From positions 1-41,750 of the forward strand of contig CALKIZ010000054.1 in NCBI GenBank assembly GCA_937995735.1: a stretch of 41,750 bases of DNA. Direction: 5' to 3'. A program made the position numbers and the translations under genes. Below, piece after piece: positions 7,395 to 15,820 of this stretch. The notes under the pieces are model-generated. The model ran no database searches. It saw only the letters and a program-made list of their open reading frames with translations, and was not told the origin of the DNA. This DNA is from an uncultured Neomegalonema sp. (GTDB taxonomy: Bacteria > Pseudomonadota > Alphaproteobacteria > Rhodobacterales > Rhodobacteraceae). The stretch's first letter is position 1. Each line of letters starts with the position of its first letter.

Positions 7395-8137
7395 TAGTGC
7401 GCTCCCAAATAAGCATCGATCACGGTTTGATCGTTCTGAATGTCTTCGGGACCGCCACTGGCCAACATCTCGCCATGGGCCAGACAATAGATGTGATCGG
7501 CCATGTTCATAATGACGCGCATATTATGCTCGATCACGAACAGGGTAATGCCGAACTCAGAATTTGCGCGCTTGAGCCTGTCGATCAAGCCGTTGATCAG
7601 CGTTGGATTGATCCCCGCCGTTGGCTCGTCCAGCAACAGCACGGTCGGTTCGTTCATCAATGCCATTGCGAATTCGAGCAGCTTTTGCTGGCCGAAAGAC
7701 AACGAACCACCCCGCAAATAACGCTTTTCATAAAGGCCGACGAAATCAAGCAACCCTTCGGCCCGTTCGATTTGTTCGGCGTCGTTGCGCGAGAACGCAT
7801 CCCAAAACGTCATCTTCCGGTGCGGCATTGAGATCAGCATATTCTCAACGCAGTTCATCGCGCCGTAAATGCGGGTTTGTTGAAACGTGCGCAGCAAGCC
7901 GAGCCGCGCAATAGCAGGGACTTGCAGCTTGGATATTTCCGATCCTTCGAACTTGATCGACCCTTTATCAATCGGGTGATAGCCGACGATGGAGTTAAAC
8001 AGCGTGGTTTTCCCCGATCCATTCGGACCGATCAGGCCGGTGATGCCGCCCTTTTGCACCTGCATCGAAATATCACTGTTCGCTTTGACACCGCCATAAG
8101 ATTTGGAGACGCCGCTGACTTCGATAATCGCATTCAT
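7394..8137 (-). CDS. livG: ABC transporter ATP-binding protein, LivG type
   Basis: Second ATPase of the HAAT importer, 247 residues. It has Walker A GPNGSGKTT, signature LSFGQQKLLEFAMAL and Walker B VLLLDEPTAGINPTLI, plus the LivG-typical VCRTFQ-like segment LLRTFQQTRIYG. The start ATG overlaps the livM stop in an ATGA arrangement, and its stop overlaps livF, so livM-G-F are translationally coupled. Confidence 0.93.
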   Translation of the reverse strand: MNAIIEVSGVSKSYGGVKANSDISMQVQKGGITGLIGPNGSGKTTLFNSIVGYHPIDKGSIKFEGSEISKLQVPAIARLGLLRTFQQTRIYGAMNCVENMLISMPHRKMTFWDAFSRNDAEQIERAEGLLDFVGLYEKRYLRGGSLSFGQQKLLEFAMALMNEPTVLLLDEPTAGINPTLINGLIDRLKRANSEFGITLFVIEHNMRVIMNMADHIYCLAHGEMLASGGPEDIQNDQTVIDAYLGAH

Positions 8138-9174
8138 TCTGCGGCCTCCGCAGTCGAGGTGTCGCGGGTCTCAACGCGAATGCCGAACCATTCCGGTTTT
8201 TTCGACATCAGCCACCCCATCAATCCGTCTTGGAAATAAACGACGGTCACAACGATCAACGCGCCGAGCGCAACCCATTGCCACCCGAGGAAATAATTCC
8301 ATGTGATTTCTTTGAAGACATGGAACATGATCGCCCCAATGATTGGTCCCCAAAGCGTACCTTTCCCGCCAAGCAGCACGCAGACGACCATAAAGATGCC
8401 GAGGTTGATCGTTTGATACGCTGTTTCCAATGGCTCAAAGTGGAGGGCTTGAAAGGCTTCGATTGCGCCAACGATACCGACAAAAAATGCGGCGATGGCC
8501 CATGCGACCAGTTTATAGCGCAGGGTATGGATGCCCATTGCTTCGGCTTTTTCCTCATCATCGCGGATCGCATTCATCGCGGCGGCAAAGCGCGTCGTGT
8601 ATAGCCAGCGCAAAAAGATATAGAGGACGACACCAACTGTCGCGAAGCTGTAATAGGTGAACAGGCGTTCTTGTTCGCCCGGATAATTCGGCATCGAGAT
8701 GCCTTGCCCGCCGCCAACCCATTCCCAGTTCGACACCAACTCACCGGCGGCAATCGCGACACCGAGCGTCCCTATGGCAAAGTAAGGCCCGCGCAGACTA
8801 AACGTGACTGAGCCGATAATGATGGCGCAAGCGGCGCAAAAAAGACCCGCTCCGATCAGGCCGAACCCGAACCCCATGAAATACTGTGTCGGGGTAAAGG
8901 CGAAAATTCCACCGCCCGCAGCATCGGTATATTCGCCGACGTCATAGGCTATTCCGATTGTGATAATCGCCGCGACATACATTCCTGTGCCGTAGAAAAA
9001 GATATTGCCGAGCGAGTTATATCCCATCTGGCCGCCGGTCAGATCCCAGGTCAAGGCGACAATAATCAAAATCCAAAGCGCCGACAGGGACGAGCGATAA
9101 TCCGGCAACAGAAAAGGCGCTGTAATAACGAGAGTGAGCAGCAAGACATGGATGACAGGCATAAAACGGGTCAT
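8134..9174 (-). CDS. livM: ABC transporter permease, LivM type
   Basis: Inner-membrane permease of 346 residues with eight to ten hydrophobic segments. The N-terminal part has ALTWDLTGGQMGYNSLGN, matching the LivM family pattern (ALxxNLxxGxxGxxSLGH). The C-terminal cytoplasmic loop has the coupling-helix motif AMNAIRDDEEKAEAMGI. A strong ribosome site (AAAGGAGG) precedes the ATG. LivH is 14 bases upstream. Confidence 0.93.
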   Translation of the reverse strand: MTRFMPVIHVLLLTLVITAPFLLPDYRSSLSALWILIIVALTWDLTGGQMGYNSLGNIFFYGTGMYVAAIITIGIAYDVGEYTDAAGGGIFAFTPTQYFMGFGFGLIGAGLFCAACAIIIGSVTFSLRGPYFAIGTLGVAIAAGELVSNWEWVGGGQGISMPNYPGEQERLFTYYSFATVGVVLYIFLRWLYTTRFAAAMNAIRDDEEKAEAMGIHTLRYKLVAWAIAAFFVGIVGAIEAFQALHFEPLETAYQTINLGIFMVVCVLLGGKGTLWGPIIGAIMFHVFKEITWNYFLGWQWVALGALIVVTVVYFQDGLMGWLMSKKPEWFGIRVETRDTSTAEAAE

Positions 9175-9188
9175 TGTGCGCTCCTCCT

Positions 9189-10100
9189 TTATTGCAAGAC
9201 TTGGCGCTTACGCCGTTGAATGAGCAAGCGCACGACCAACACCAACAGCAAGAGCAGAACCGCAATCGCCTGTTGATAGCCAATCCCGAAAATATGACTG
9301 CCATATTGTTCAGCGGCTCCGATCCCCAGACCCGCCGCGATAACCCCCGGCAGGTTGCCTAGCCCTGCGGCGGTCACAATGACGAAGGCTCGAATAGAAT
9401 AAGTGATGCCGTAGAAGGGCTGAATCACCCATGCCATCACGATAATCGCGCCTGCGGCTCCGCAAATTGCCGAATTGAGCGAGAAGGTGAAAGCGTAGAC
9501 TTTTTCCGTGTCGATGCCGAGCACCCTTGCGGCGCGGGCATCTTGCGCGGTGGCGCGAATGGCTTGCCCCATCCGGCTGCGCTTCATAAAGATAATCACA
9601 CCGGCGGCCAGCGACAGTGCCATGCAAACGCCGATCAGTTTCGAGATGGGAACGTCGATTAAACCATCCGCGAAGTGCAGTGTGTCATACCCGAGATCAA
9701 TACTCTGGGTGTCCGATCCGAACATCAGGTTGAGGATTTGCGCCATCATAATGGCCAACCCGAATGTTGCGAGCAGCGATGTAAAAAGGTCGCGCTCAAT
9801 CACACGAGAGATCACCAGTTTATAGATCACCCATCCGATGCCCCACATGATGATGAAAGCAGCCGGAACGCCCAAGAGCGGGTGTATGCCTTTTTGCGTC
9901 ATCCACCACGCGACATACCCACCGGCAATGACGAAATCCCCTTGGGCGAGGTTTTTGACATTCATCACCCCCCAAACAAGGGCAAGGCCATAAGCGGCGA
10001 GGGCGAAAAGCGCTCCAATCATGACACCATCAATAATGATCTTTAAATTGACGATAGGAAATTGAATTAGGAGATCAATGTTGCCGAGGATCTGGTCCAT
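9189..10100 (-). CDS. livH: ABC transporter permease, LivH type
   Basis: Second permease of the importer, 303 residues, strongly hydrophobic. It contains the LivH signatures DGVMIGALFALAAYGLALVWGVMNVKNLAQGDF near the N-terminus and RAIRATAQDARAARVLGID before the last membrane segments. ATG 10098-10100 (MDQILGNID) was chosen; 18 upstream codons in frame run into the intergenic hairpin and look non-coding. Separated from livK by 86 bases containing a strong stem-loop. Confidence 0.93.
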   Translation of the reverse strand: MDQILGNIDLLIQFPIVNLKIIIDGVMIGALFALAAYGLALVWGVMNVKNLAQGDFVIAGGYVAWWMTQKGIHPLLGVPAAFIIMWGIGWVIYKLVISRVIERDLFTSLLATFGLAIMMAQILNLMFGSDTQSIDLGYDTLHFADGLIDVPISKLIGVCMALSLAAGVIIFMKRSRMGQAIRATAQDARAARVLGIDTEKVYAFTFSLNSAICGAAGAIIVMAWVIQPFYGITYSIRAFVIVTAAGLGNLPGVIAAGLGIGAAEQYGSHIFGIGYQQAIAVLLLLLVLVVRLLIQRRKRQVLQ

Positions 10101-10141
10101 ACAACCTCTCGAGCGCGCTGCGTTGCGCGACAAATATGGAA

Positions 10142-10169
10142 AAACCGGGCACACTATAATGCCCGGTTT
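10142..10169 (-). terminator. Hairpin between livK and livH
   Basis: AAACCGGGCA / TGCCCGGTTT form a perfect 10-bp stem with an 8-base loop, followed on the minus strand by TTCC. The T-run is short, so it is best read as a partial terminator or 3'-end stabiliser that leaves more livK than livH-F message, common for binding-protein operons. Confidence 0.6.
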
Positions 10170-10186
10170 CGATAAGGTTCAGGCTG

Positions 10187-11416
10187 TTACTTACGCGGCC
10201 AGTCAAGGCCGTGGGAAGCAAATGCCGATGGAGCAACCACGTTATATTCGCCGTTCTGAATTTGGCGCAGCACCATCGGTTTCGCGATGTTATTACCCGC
10301 ATCCGAGAACTTGATACGACCGTAGAAGGTTGTCATATCCGTCGCGCTGATCGCTTCACGAACCGCGTCCTTATCCAGCGTGCCGGCCCGTTCGAAAGCC
10401 GACATGAACACCATCACAGCCGCGGATGCCTGTGCGGTTTGGTAAGGAACTTTCTTCTCTTTGTACTCTGGGTACGCGCTTTTGAACTCTTGTTCGTAGT
10501 TCGCAGCGGTTCCGAAAACCGGGTCCCAATAGCTGAGCGTTTCAGCCCATTGTGTCGAGCACAAGATACCATCTGCAGCATCGCCAAAGTTACCCGTCAC
10601 GTCTGCTGCCTCGCAGTGAGTCAGCGCAATCATTGGAACTTTGATGTTCTGCTCTTTAATCTGACGAACCGCAGTCGCCGCGCCTTTGGAGTGGCCGGAA
10701 ACAACCAGCAGATCAGGCTTGAGCAGCTTTACCTTTGTCAGGATTGCCGACATATCGGAGAGGTCGCGCGGCAGTTTTTCGTCAATGACGACATTCATCC
10801 CGACACGCCCCGCATCTTCGAGAACACCCGCACGGATGTCGAGAGAGAACGGATCGTTTTCAACCGCAATAGCAACCTTGATGTCGCCTGCGTCTTTGCC
10901 GTCTTTCTTCGCCATTTCTTCAGCGAGAGTTACCGCCGACGCGAGGTATTGCTCGGATGTTGAAAGCACGGCGAAGAGGTATTTGTATCCTTTGTTAAAC
11001 AGCGAACGCGAGGCGCCTTCTGCCTCAACCATCGGAATTTTGTAACGCTCAGTGACAGGCGCGATTGCCTTGGTCAGACCGGACGAATACGGCCCGAGCA
11101 TGTATTGAACTTTATCCTGCGAGATCAGGCGTTCGGCCAATGTCGCACCACGGTCGCCTTTGGACTCGTCGTCGTAATAGATGACATTGAAGTTGTAACA
11201 TTTGCCGTCGACTTTAATGCCGCCGTTTTCCTTGATCTTTTTGATCGCGAACTCATAACCGTTTTTAGCGTGAACGCCGTTCGTAGCGTATTTGCCGGTC
11301 AGTGAGATTGCCGATCCAAGTACAATTTCCTCACACTCCGCAGCATATGCTGATGAAGGTGCGGTAGTCGCCAGTGCTACAAGAGCAGGCGCAAATATAG
11401 CGCTCCATTTCTTCAT
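10187..11416 (-). CDS. livK: Periplasmic binding protein, Leu/Ile/Val-BP (HAAT) family
   Basis: Solute receptor of the importer, 409 residues. An N-terminal signal peptide (MKKWSAIFAPALVALATTAPSSAYAA, cleavage near residue 26) has no lipobox, so a soluble periplasmic protein is expected. The mature part begins with the family pattern IVLGSAISLTGKYATNG and shows YYDDESKGDRGATLAERLI and LGPYSSGLTKAIAPVTERY. It forms the type I periplasmic binding fold. Cysteines in CEEIV and CYNF may form a disulfide. It has its own promoter candidate and a GGGAGAG ribosome site. The ligand cannot be read from sequence; the neighbouring diacid enzymes suggest an organic acid. Confidence 0.92.
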   Translation of the reverse strand: MKKWSAIFAPALVALATTAPSSAYAAECEEIVLGSAISLTGKYATNGVHAKNGYEFAIKKIKENGGIKVDGKCYNFNVIYYDDESKGDRGATLAERLISQDKVQYMLGPYSSGLTKAIAPVTERYKIPMVEAEGASRSLFNKGYKYLFAVLSTSEQYLASAVTLAEEMAKKDGKDAGDIKVAIAVENDPFSLDIRAGVLEDAGRVGMNVVIDEKLPRDLSDMSAILTKVKLLKPDLLVVSGHSKGAATAVRQIKEQNIKVPMIALTHCEAADVTGNFGDAADGILCSTQWAETLSYWDPVFGTAANYEQEFKSAYPEYKEKKVPYQTAQASAAVMVFMSAFERAGTLDKDAVREAISATDMTTFYGRIKFSDAGNNIAKPMVLRQIQNGEYNVVAPSAFASHGLDWPRK

Positions 11417-11498
11417 GGATTCTTCTCTCCCTAATGTGAAGCTCGTTGCGAGTCTTATTATCGCCGGAGATCATTCGCCTCCGTACTTTATACCCTTG

Positions 11499-11526
11499 AC
11501 TATAGACTCAACATTTCAAGACGCAA
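11499..11526 (-). promoter_or_regulatory. Promoter candidate for livKHMGF
   Basis: On the minus strand TTGCGT (11521-11526), a 16-base spacer and TATAGT (11499-11504) precede livK by about 82 bases. The site lies in the only sizeable gap between the hydroxyacid dehydrogenase and livK. Consensus match only. Confidence 0.45.
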
Positions 11527-11538
11527 TATCTCAGAGGT

Positions 11539-12471
11539 TTATTTATGATTGAGCGCTTTCAGCACATTTGCGGCGGTCATTCGGCTGACACGTTCGTTGG
11601 ATTCTTCTGTGACACCGGCGATATGCGGCGTCAGAATGACATTGCTCAATCCATTGTAAAGCCTGCCTGAATCTGCCGTCAGTGGTTCTTCTGCAAAGAC
11701 ATCTATAGCCGCCCCGCCGAGGTGACCGGAGCGGAGAGCCTCCGCCACTGCGCGGTCATCTGCCACACCCCCGCGCGCGGCATTGATCAGCATCGTGCCC
11801 GGTTTCATTCTCGCGATTGTGTTCTTTGAGATGATGTGAGCGGTTTCTTCGGTCAGTGGCGTATGCAGCGTCAGAACATCCGCCGTCGCCAATACAGCAT
11901 CGAGGTCGGCTTTGTCCGCCAGCGACCAAACAGGATCATCGGCGGGGATATAAGGATCATACCCGACGACCTTCATTCCCATCGCTTTTGCGCGCGAGGC
12001 CGCGTTACGTCCCGTTTGCCCCAACCCGATAACCCCGAGGGTTTTGCCGGACATTTCCCGACCGATATACGCCTCTCGGGGCCAAGCCCCTGCCGCCACT
12101 GCGCCCGTCGCTTGATACCCGCCAATGCGAAGCAAAGCTGCTGTCATTGCCACGACATATTCACCGACCGATTGCGCATTGGCTCCGTCGGCTTTGACCA
12201 CGCTCACACCGCGCGCGGCACAAGCGGGAAGGTCGAACTTTTCAAGACCCACCCCGAGGCGTCCAATCACCTCTAATTTTGGCCCCGCATCCAATACCCT
12301 CTGATCGACCTGTGCACTGGACCGGACGATCAATCCCCGCACTGACGCGATCTCAGAAAAAAAGCGCGGTTCATCGAAAACAAGCTGCGGATCATACAGC
12401 ACCTCGGCTTTTGTTTTCAGCCACTCAACCGCTGTTTCATCCATAAATTCGCAGATAACGATTTTTGTCAT
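11539..12471 (-). CDS. D-isomer-type 2-hydroxyacid dehydrogenase (SlcC-like)
   Basis: NAD(P)-dependent oxidation of a 2-hydroxyacid to a 2-oxoacid. The 310 residues have the family layout: catalytic domain halves around a Rossmann domain with GVIGLGQTGRNAA, the active-site arginine in NAARGGV, the glutamate in DVFAEEPL and the histidine in LTPHIAGVTEES. The N-terminus ICEFMDETAVEWL...YDPQLV resembles, from memory, the (S)-sulfolactate dehydrogenase SlcC and its relatives more than SerA; there is no ACT domain. It is the last gene of the sdh-fum-TSUP row (31 bases after the second permease gene), so its substrate is probably the hydroxyacid made by the fumarase. D-lactate, malate-like acids or sulfonated hydroxyacids are all possible. 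Confidence 0.82.
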   Translation of the reverse strand: MTKIVICEFMDETAVEWLKTKAEVLYDPQLVFDEPRFFSEIASVRGLIVRSSAQVDQRVLDAGPKLEVIGRLGVGLEKFDLPACAARGVSVVKADGANAQSVGEYVVAMTAALLRIGGYQATGAVAAGAWPREAYIGREMSGKTLGVIGLGQTGRNAASRAKAMGMKVVGYDPYIPADDPVWSLADKADLDAVLATADVLTLHTPLTEETAHIISKNTIARMKPGTMLINAARGGVADDRAVAEALRSGHLGGAAIDVFAEEPLTADSGRLYNGLSNVILTPHIAGVTEESNERVSRMTAANVLKALNHK

Positions 12472-12502
12472 GGCTTAAATCTTTCGCTCAAAAGGACGCG
12501 GT

Positions 12503-13249
12503 TTAGACCAGCGCCCGCCGGATAATATTCAGCCCCATCAACAGAAAGACAATGAGCACGGCACTTTGAAACCGTTCAACCGGCAACCGCTTGCGCAGCA
12601 TTTCGCCGAGCTGAAATCCGATTAAAGCGGGGATCACGAGCGAAATCGACAGGACCATGCGCGATTGATCAAACAGCCCATGATACCAAAACCCCACCAC
12701 AAGCGGGATGGCTCCGAGCGTAATCAACAGACCCGTCGCGCGAATAAACTCGTCCGGTGCAACGCGGCGACCGAGCAAATAAATCACGATAGGCGCGGCC
12801 CATACCGATGTCAGCCCGCCAATAATACCGGCGATTGCGCCGCATATAAATTGCGCAGGGGTATCCCATTTTTTCGGCAAAGGCGGCGGCTTGAACAACA
12901 GGCTGATAAGCGAGAAAGCCACGACGACTCCGCCGATGATGAGCAGCAACCCTTGCTGTGAAACCGAAGCGGTCAGCGATGTGGTGAACCAAAGCACCAC
13001 CATCAACGATCCGGCGAAATAACGATAGTCTTTGAGCGCGCGCAGTAAATCTCCTGCGCGAACCATCTGCCACGCATTCGAGATAAAGGTCGGAAAGACA
13101 ACAAGCGCGACCGCTGTTTTCGCATCAATAACTTGCGACAACAGGCCAATGGCTGCGGTGGGCATCCCGATCCCAATCGTCCCTTTCACCAAGCCCGCAA
13201 TCAGAAAAGTGACGACGGAAAAGACGATGAGAAAGTCATGCTCCGTCAC
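12503..13249 (-). CDS. TSUP (TauE/SafE) family permease 2
   Basis: An integral membrane protein of 248 residues with seven to eight hydrophobic segments arranged in two similar halves. GLVKGTIGIGMP at the N-terminus and GIIGGLTSVWAAPIVIYLL in the middle match the repeated TSUP motif. Family members move small organic anions or sulfur oxoanions (sulfite, sulfoacetate, taurine-derived sulfite), mostly outward. The GTG start overlaps the stop of the preceding permease gene (GTGA). The pair may form a heteromer or serve two substrates. Confidence 0.85.
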   Translation of the reverse strand: MTEHDFLIVFSVVTFLIAGLVKGTIGIGMPTAAIGLLSQVIDAKTAVALVVFPTFISNAWQMVRAGDLLRALKDYRYFAGSLMVVLWFTTSLTASVSQQGLLLIIGGVVVAFSLISLLFKPPPLPKKWDTPAQFICGAIAGIIGGLTSVWAAPIVIYLLGRRVAPDEFIRATGLLITLGAIPLVVGFWYHGLFDQSRMVLSISLVIPALIGFQLGEMLRKRLPVERFQSAVLIVFLLMGLNIIRRALV

Positions 13250-13986
13250 GCGAATGCCTCTCGTGCCAGTAAAATAATACCGGACAAGAGTAGCATGGCG
13301 ATCAGCAAACGGCGGAATTGATTGTCGCTCAATCTGTTAAACGCTGCAATCCCAAGCTGTGCCACGATCATGGTTGCTGGCAAGGCCACGAGGATGATTA
13401 TCAAAGTCTCGCGGTCATAAGCCCCGTCAAACGCAAGCGCGATTGCCGACACCCCGAGGATCGAAATGTTATAGGGTTGAAGAACAGCGCGCGTTGTCTC
13501 TTTCGCCCAATCCCGCATCGACAGCCACATCGTTGGCAAAGCCCCGGACAGCCCCGCAATCGCTCCGAGTATTCCCCCGGCGAACCCGATGGCTTTATCA
13601 ATGATCGGTGTTGGTTTCGTGAGGTTCGGCAAGTCTTTGCGCAGTGTGAAAAACCCGCCATAGGCCAGCATGAATAACGCCACAACGAGTTTCAGATGAT
13701 CCGCATTAATCCGCTCTAAAATCTGCAAGCCGATGGGAATCCCGAGCAATCCAGGTAACAGGAACGGCGATAACCGGGACCATTCGATAGATTTGCGCAC
13801 ATGGATCACGCCCTGAAAACTGCTCACAACGGACATCACCAGAATAACCGCGACCGCTTGCTGAGGCGGCATCACCTGTAACCACCAGCCGAGCGCAAAC
13901 AGAGCCGTGCCGAATCCGGCGAGGCCACTGATAAACCCGCCCGCCGCTGCGCCAATCATCAGAAAGGCGATGAATTCGACTGTCAC
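13246..13986 (-). CDS. TSUP (TauE/SafE) family permease 1
   Basis: An integral membrane protein of 246 residues. GGFISGLAGFGTALFALGWW near the N-terminus and AGGILGAIAGLSGALPTMWL in the middle are the two TSUP repeat motifs. It starts with GTG 6 bases after the fumarase beta-subunit stop, so it belongs to the same transcript. It is only distantly similar to the adjacent TSUP protein, so the pair does not look like a recent duplication. Confidence 0.85.
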   Translation of the reverse strand: MTVEFIAFLMIGAAAGGFISGLAGFGTALFALGWWLQVMPPQQAVAVILVMSVVSSFQGVIHVRKSIEWSRLSPFLLPGLLGIPIGLQILERINADHLKLVVALFMLAYGGFFTLRKDLPNLTKPTPIIDKAIGFAGGILGAIAGLSGALPTMWLSMRDWAKETTRAVLQPYNISILGVSAIALAFDGAYDRETLIIILVALPATMIVAQLGIAAFNRLSDNQFRRLLIAMLLLSGIILLAREAFA

Positions 13987-13992
13987 GCGGCC

Positions 13993-14664
13993 CTATCCGA
14001 TCACTTCGTCAGAGCGGTCGTCGGTTTCGCCATAGCGTTTCAGGACGGCGGGCTTTGTGCCTTCATAGGCTTTGGCGAGGTTGGCGGCGATTTTCTCATT
14101 CTCGCGCTCGAACAGGCAATTTCCCTGATTGTCTGACGCGACAATGAACGGTCCCATCTTATTGCAGCGTAGAACCCACATGGCTTGCGCGATCCCGAGT
14201 TCCTCGTTCCAGTGGACAGCCTCGACATTCTCCACCCCGCGCCCGAGCAACGCGCCCGTGCCATATCCAACCGTGGAGAGATAAATCGCCCCGCGCGGCA
14301 CGAAATGCTCTTTATAAGTCTTCGAGTTCATACCGCCTTTACCGACGATCAGTTTTGCGCCGGATTTGTCCATCCATTCGGGCAACCATTTCTCGAAACG
14401 AAAAGACGCCGTTGCCGTCACCGCGCCCATCTCGAACGAGCCATCAGGATTAATCCGTGCCGCAGGCGAGCAATGAAAATTCGCGGCACTGTCGCGGGGC
14501 AGCTCCATCGGGATATTGGCTTTATCTTCAAGCGCCCGCATGTAAACGCCCTCGCGCGCGGTGTACATCAGGCCATCAAGATAAACGACATCCCCAAGCC
14601 GCAAATCCGCAAGGGCTTCCGGTGTTGGCGTGGTAGAGAGGCGGATTTCGCGAGGCTTACTCAT
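13993..14664 (-). CDS. Class I fumarase-type hydro-lyase, beta subunit
   Basis: A 223-residue protein equal to the C-terminal part of class I fumarase (FumA) or to TtdB. It starts with the strand IRLSTTPTPEALADLRLGDVVYLDGLMYTAREG and contains IVGKGGMNSKTYKEHFVPRGAIYL and WVLRCNKMGPFIVASDNQGN, the family's swivelling-domain motifs. With the alpha subunit it adds water to (or removes it from) a dicarboxylate: fumarate/malate, mesaconate/citramalate or tartrate/oxaloacetate are known for the family. The start ATG overlaps the alpha-subunit stop (ATGA). A longer frame upstream is an antisense-like shadow of the alpha gene. Confidence 0.88.
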   Translation of the reverse strand: MSKPREIRLSTTPTPEALADLRLGDVVYLDGLMYTAREGVYMRALEDKANIPMELPRDSAANFHCSPAARINPDGSFEMGAVTATASFRFEKWLPEWMDKSGAKLIVGKGGMNSKTYKEHFVPRGAIYLSTVGYGTGALLGRGVENVEAVHWNEELGIAQAMWVLRCNKMGPFIVASDNQGNCLFERENEKIAANLAKAYEGTKPAVLKRYGETDDRSDEVIG

Positions 14665-15617
14665 TCCGCCGCCTCCGCCATAGGAGGCCAGTCGACTGTT
14701 TCCCGGCGTTGGTAGTCGGTGAACCAATCGGGGTCTGTGCGGTGTTCTACGCGGCCATCGGGAAAGACGCGGGCGACGGCACGGCGGGAGGAGAGGCAAA
14801 AGGCGTGGACGCTCATTTGCATTCCGCCGGTGTGGCAATAGCCGACCTCGATATTGCAATCGACCACCATCGACTTACCGACAAAGCCCATCGCCCCCAT
14901 GCCGATGGAATTGCCAAGCTCTTTAAATTCATCTTCCAATTCGGCAATACGCGGATCAGAGTTCTTACTCCCGACCGTGCGCAAACACGCCGCGCGCTTG
15001 CCGAGGACCATGCAGGTATCTTTGCACCCACCCAACCCGATGCCGATGATTGCCGGCTGACAGGCAAGGCCGCGTTTGCCGAAGGCGACAAGACTATCGA
15101 GGTAAAACCGCTTGATTCCTTGGATACCATCCGACGGAAACAGCATCCGATAATCCGTGCCGAACAACCCGCCTTTATGGACGGTTATGAGGTCAATCCA
15201 CTCGCCGCCCGGCTCATAGCCGTATTCGATCTCGGGCGCGCCGATGCCGACATTGTTGTCATGGTCCGTCCGCCACAAAGGATGCACGCGGTTAGGGCGC
15301 AGCGGCACACCGTTGGTCGCATTGGCGGTCGCGCGCCGGAGCGCGGTTTCAAGCGCAATCGGCCCACCCTCGATTTGTGTCTCGTTGCCCATCTTCACAT
15401 ACCAGCGCGGCGTGCCGGTATCCCCGCACATGGCGCGGCGATCTTCTTTCGCGGCCTTATAGTTCTCCAGCATCGCTTGCAGGACAAAAGACGACAGGTC
15501 GCCATCCTCGACCTTGGCAGCGGCTTTCAGCCCATCAAGATAATCCTGCGGAATCTCAATCGCCGCCTTGTCCATCAGCGTTTCAGCAGTGGATTGGATG
15601 AGGTCTATGGGGATCAA
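14661..15617 (-). CDS. Class I fumarase-type hydro-lyase, alpha subunit
   Basis: A 318-residue protein equal to the N-terminal part of class I fumarase / TtdA, which binds an oxygen-sensitive [4Fe-4S] cluster that activates water. Motifs are AMCGDTGTP (first cluster cysteine), GIGLGGCKDTCMVLGKRA and the NSIGMGAMGF segment. I chose a TTG start at 15617 (MIPIDLIQST): GGAGG lies 8 bases upstream and the protein then begins where family members do. A GTG at 15650 in frame would add 11 residues without a ribosome site. The 203-bp gap to the flavoprotein gene holds two repeats, so this may be a separate mRNA segment. Confidence 0.88.
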   Translation of the reverse strand: MIPIDLIQSTAETLMDKAAIEIPQDYLDGLKAAAKVEDGDLSSFVLQAMLENYKAAKEDRRAMCGDTGTPRWYVKMGNETQIEGGPIALETALRRATANATNGVPLRPNRVHPLWRTDHDNNVGIGAPEIEYGYEPGGEWIDLITVHKGGLFGTDYRMLFPSDGIQGIKRFYLDSLVAFGKRGLACQPAIIGIGLGGCKDTCMVLGKRAACLRTVGSKNSDPRIAELEDEFKELGNSIGMGAMGFVGKSMVVDCNIEVGYCHTGGMQMSVHAFCLSSRRAVARVFPDGRVEHRTDPDWFTDYQRRETVDWPPMAEAAE

Positions 15618-15680
15618 TGGGCTGGCCTCCGACGTAATGTACCTGCTCACCTCTCAGTGGAGCGAACCTTTCAGCTAGTC

Positions 15681-15703
15681 ATACTCGGACTTGTTCCGAG
15701 TAT
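15681..15703. repeat. Short palindrome, ATACTCGGA type
   Basis: ATACTCGGA / TCCGAGTAT form a perfect 9-bp stem with loop CTTGT, flanked by GTC on the left and CCAG on the right. The pattern GTCAT-arm-loop-arm-ATCC is shared with the palindrome at 34427-34448, so both probably belong to one family of dispersed palindromes of the sort common in alphaproteobacteria. Confidence 0.6.
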
Positions 15704-15714
15704 CCAGATTTCTT

Positions 15715-15778
15715 GAAAAATGGGAGAAGCGCAGCTTCGACACGCGACGACCGCCCCCCGGGCGGCGCGTGCCGCACC
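15715..15778 (+). repeat. 64-bp structured dispersed repeat, copy 1
   Basis: Starts GAAAAATGGGAG, has hairpin GAAGC-GCA-GCTTC, then CGACACGCG, then a GC-rich hairpin (CCGCCC / GGGCGG), and ends CCGCACC. A second copy lies at 21729-21794 on the other strand. Both hairpins are kept with paired changes between the copies. Confidence 0.75.
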
Positions 15779-15820
15779 GCCCGCGCTCGTCGCTTATCTT
15801 TTGATAATAGAGACCTGCCA

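Larger units (their letters stand above)
15618..15820. other. Gap between flavoprotein and fumarase genes, filled with palindromes
   Basis: These 203 bases hold no gene. They contain a short palindrome (15681-15703), a longer structured repeat (15715-15778) and a small TTATC-TTTT-GATAA hairpin (15793-15806). The two repeats are listed separately. They may insulate or process the transcript between the two halves of the operon. Confidence 0.6.

Noticed and set aside
12503-13986. The two TSUP genes as one frameshifted gene or a recent duplication
   Set aside because: Each has both TSUP motifs, its own start and stop with a GTGA overlap, and low mutual similarity.
14709-15716. 335-codon plus-strand frame opposite the fumarase alpha gene
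   Set aside because: Antisense shadow of a well-supported gene; no ribosome site or recognisable motif.
15618-15820. Possible tRNA or small RNA gene in the palindrome-rich gap
   Set aside because: No cloverleaf or T-loop (GTTCRA) arrangement; the hairpins match a dispersed repeat found elsewhere.
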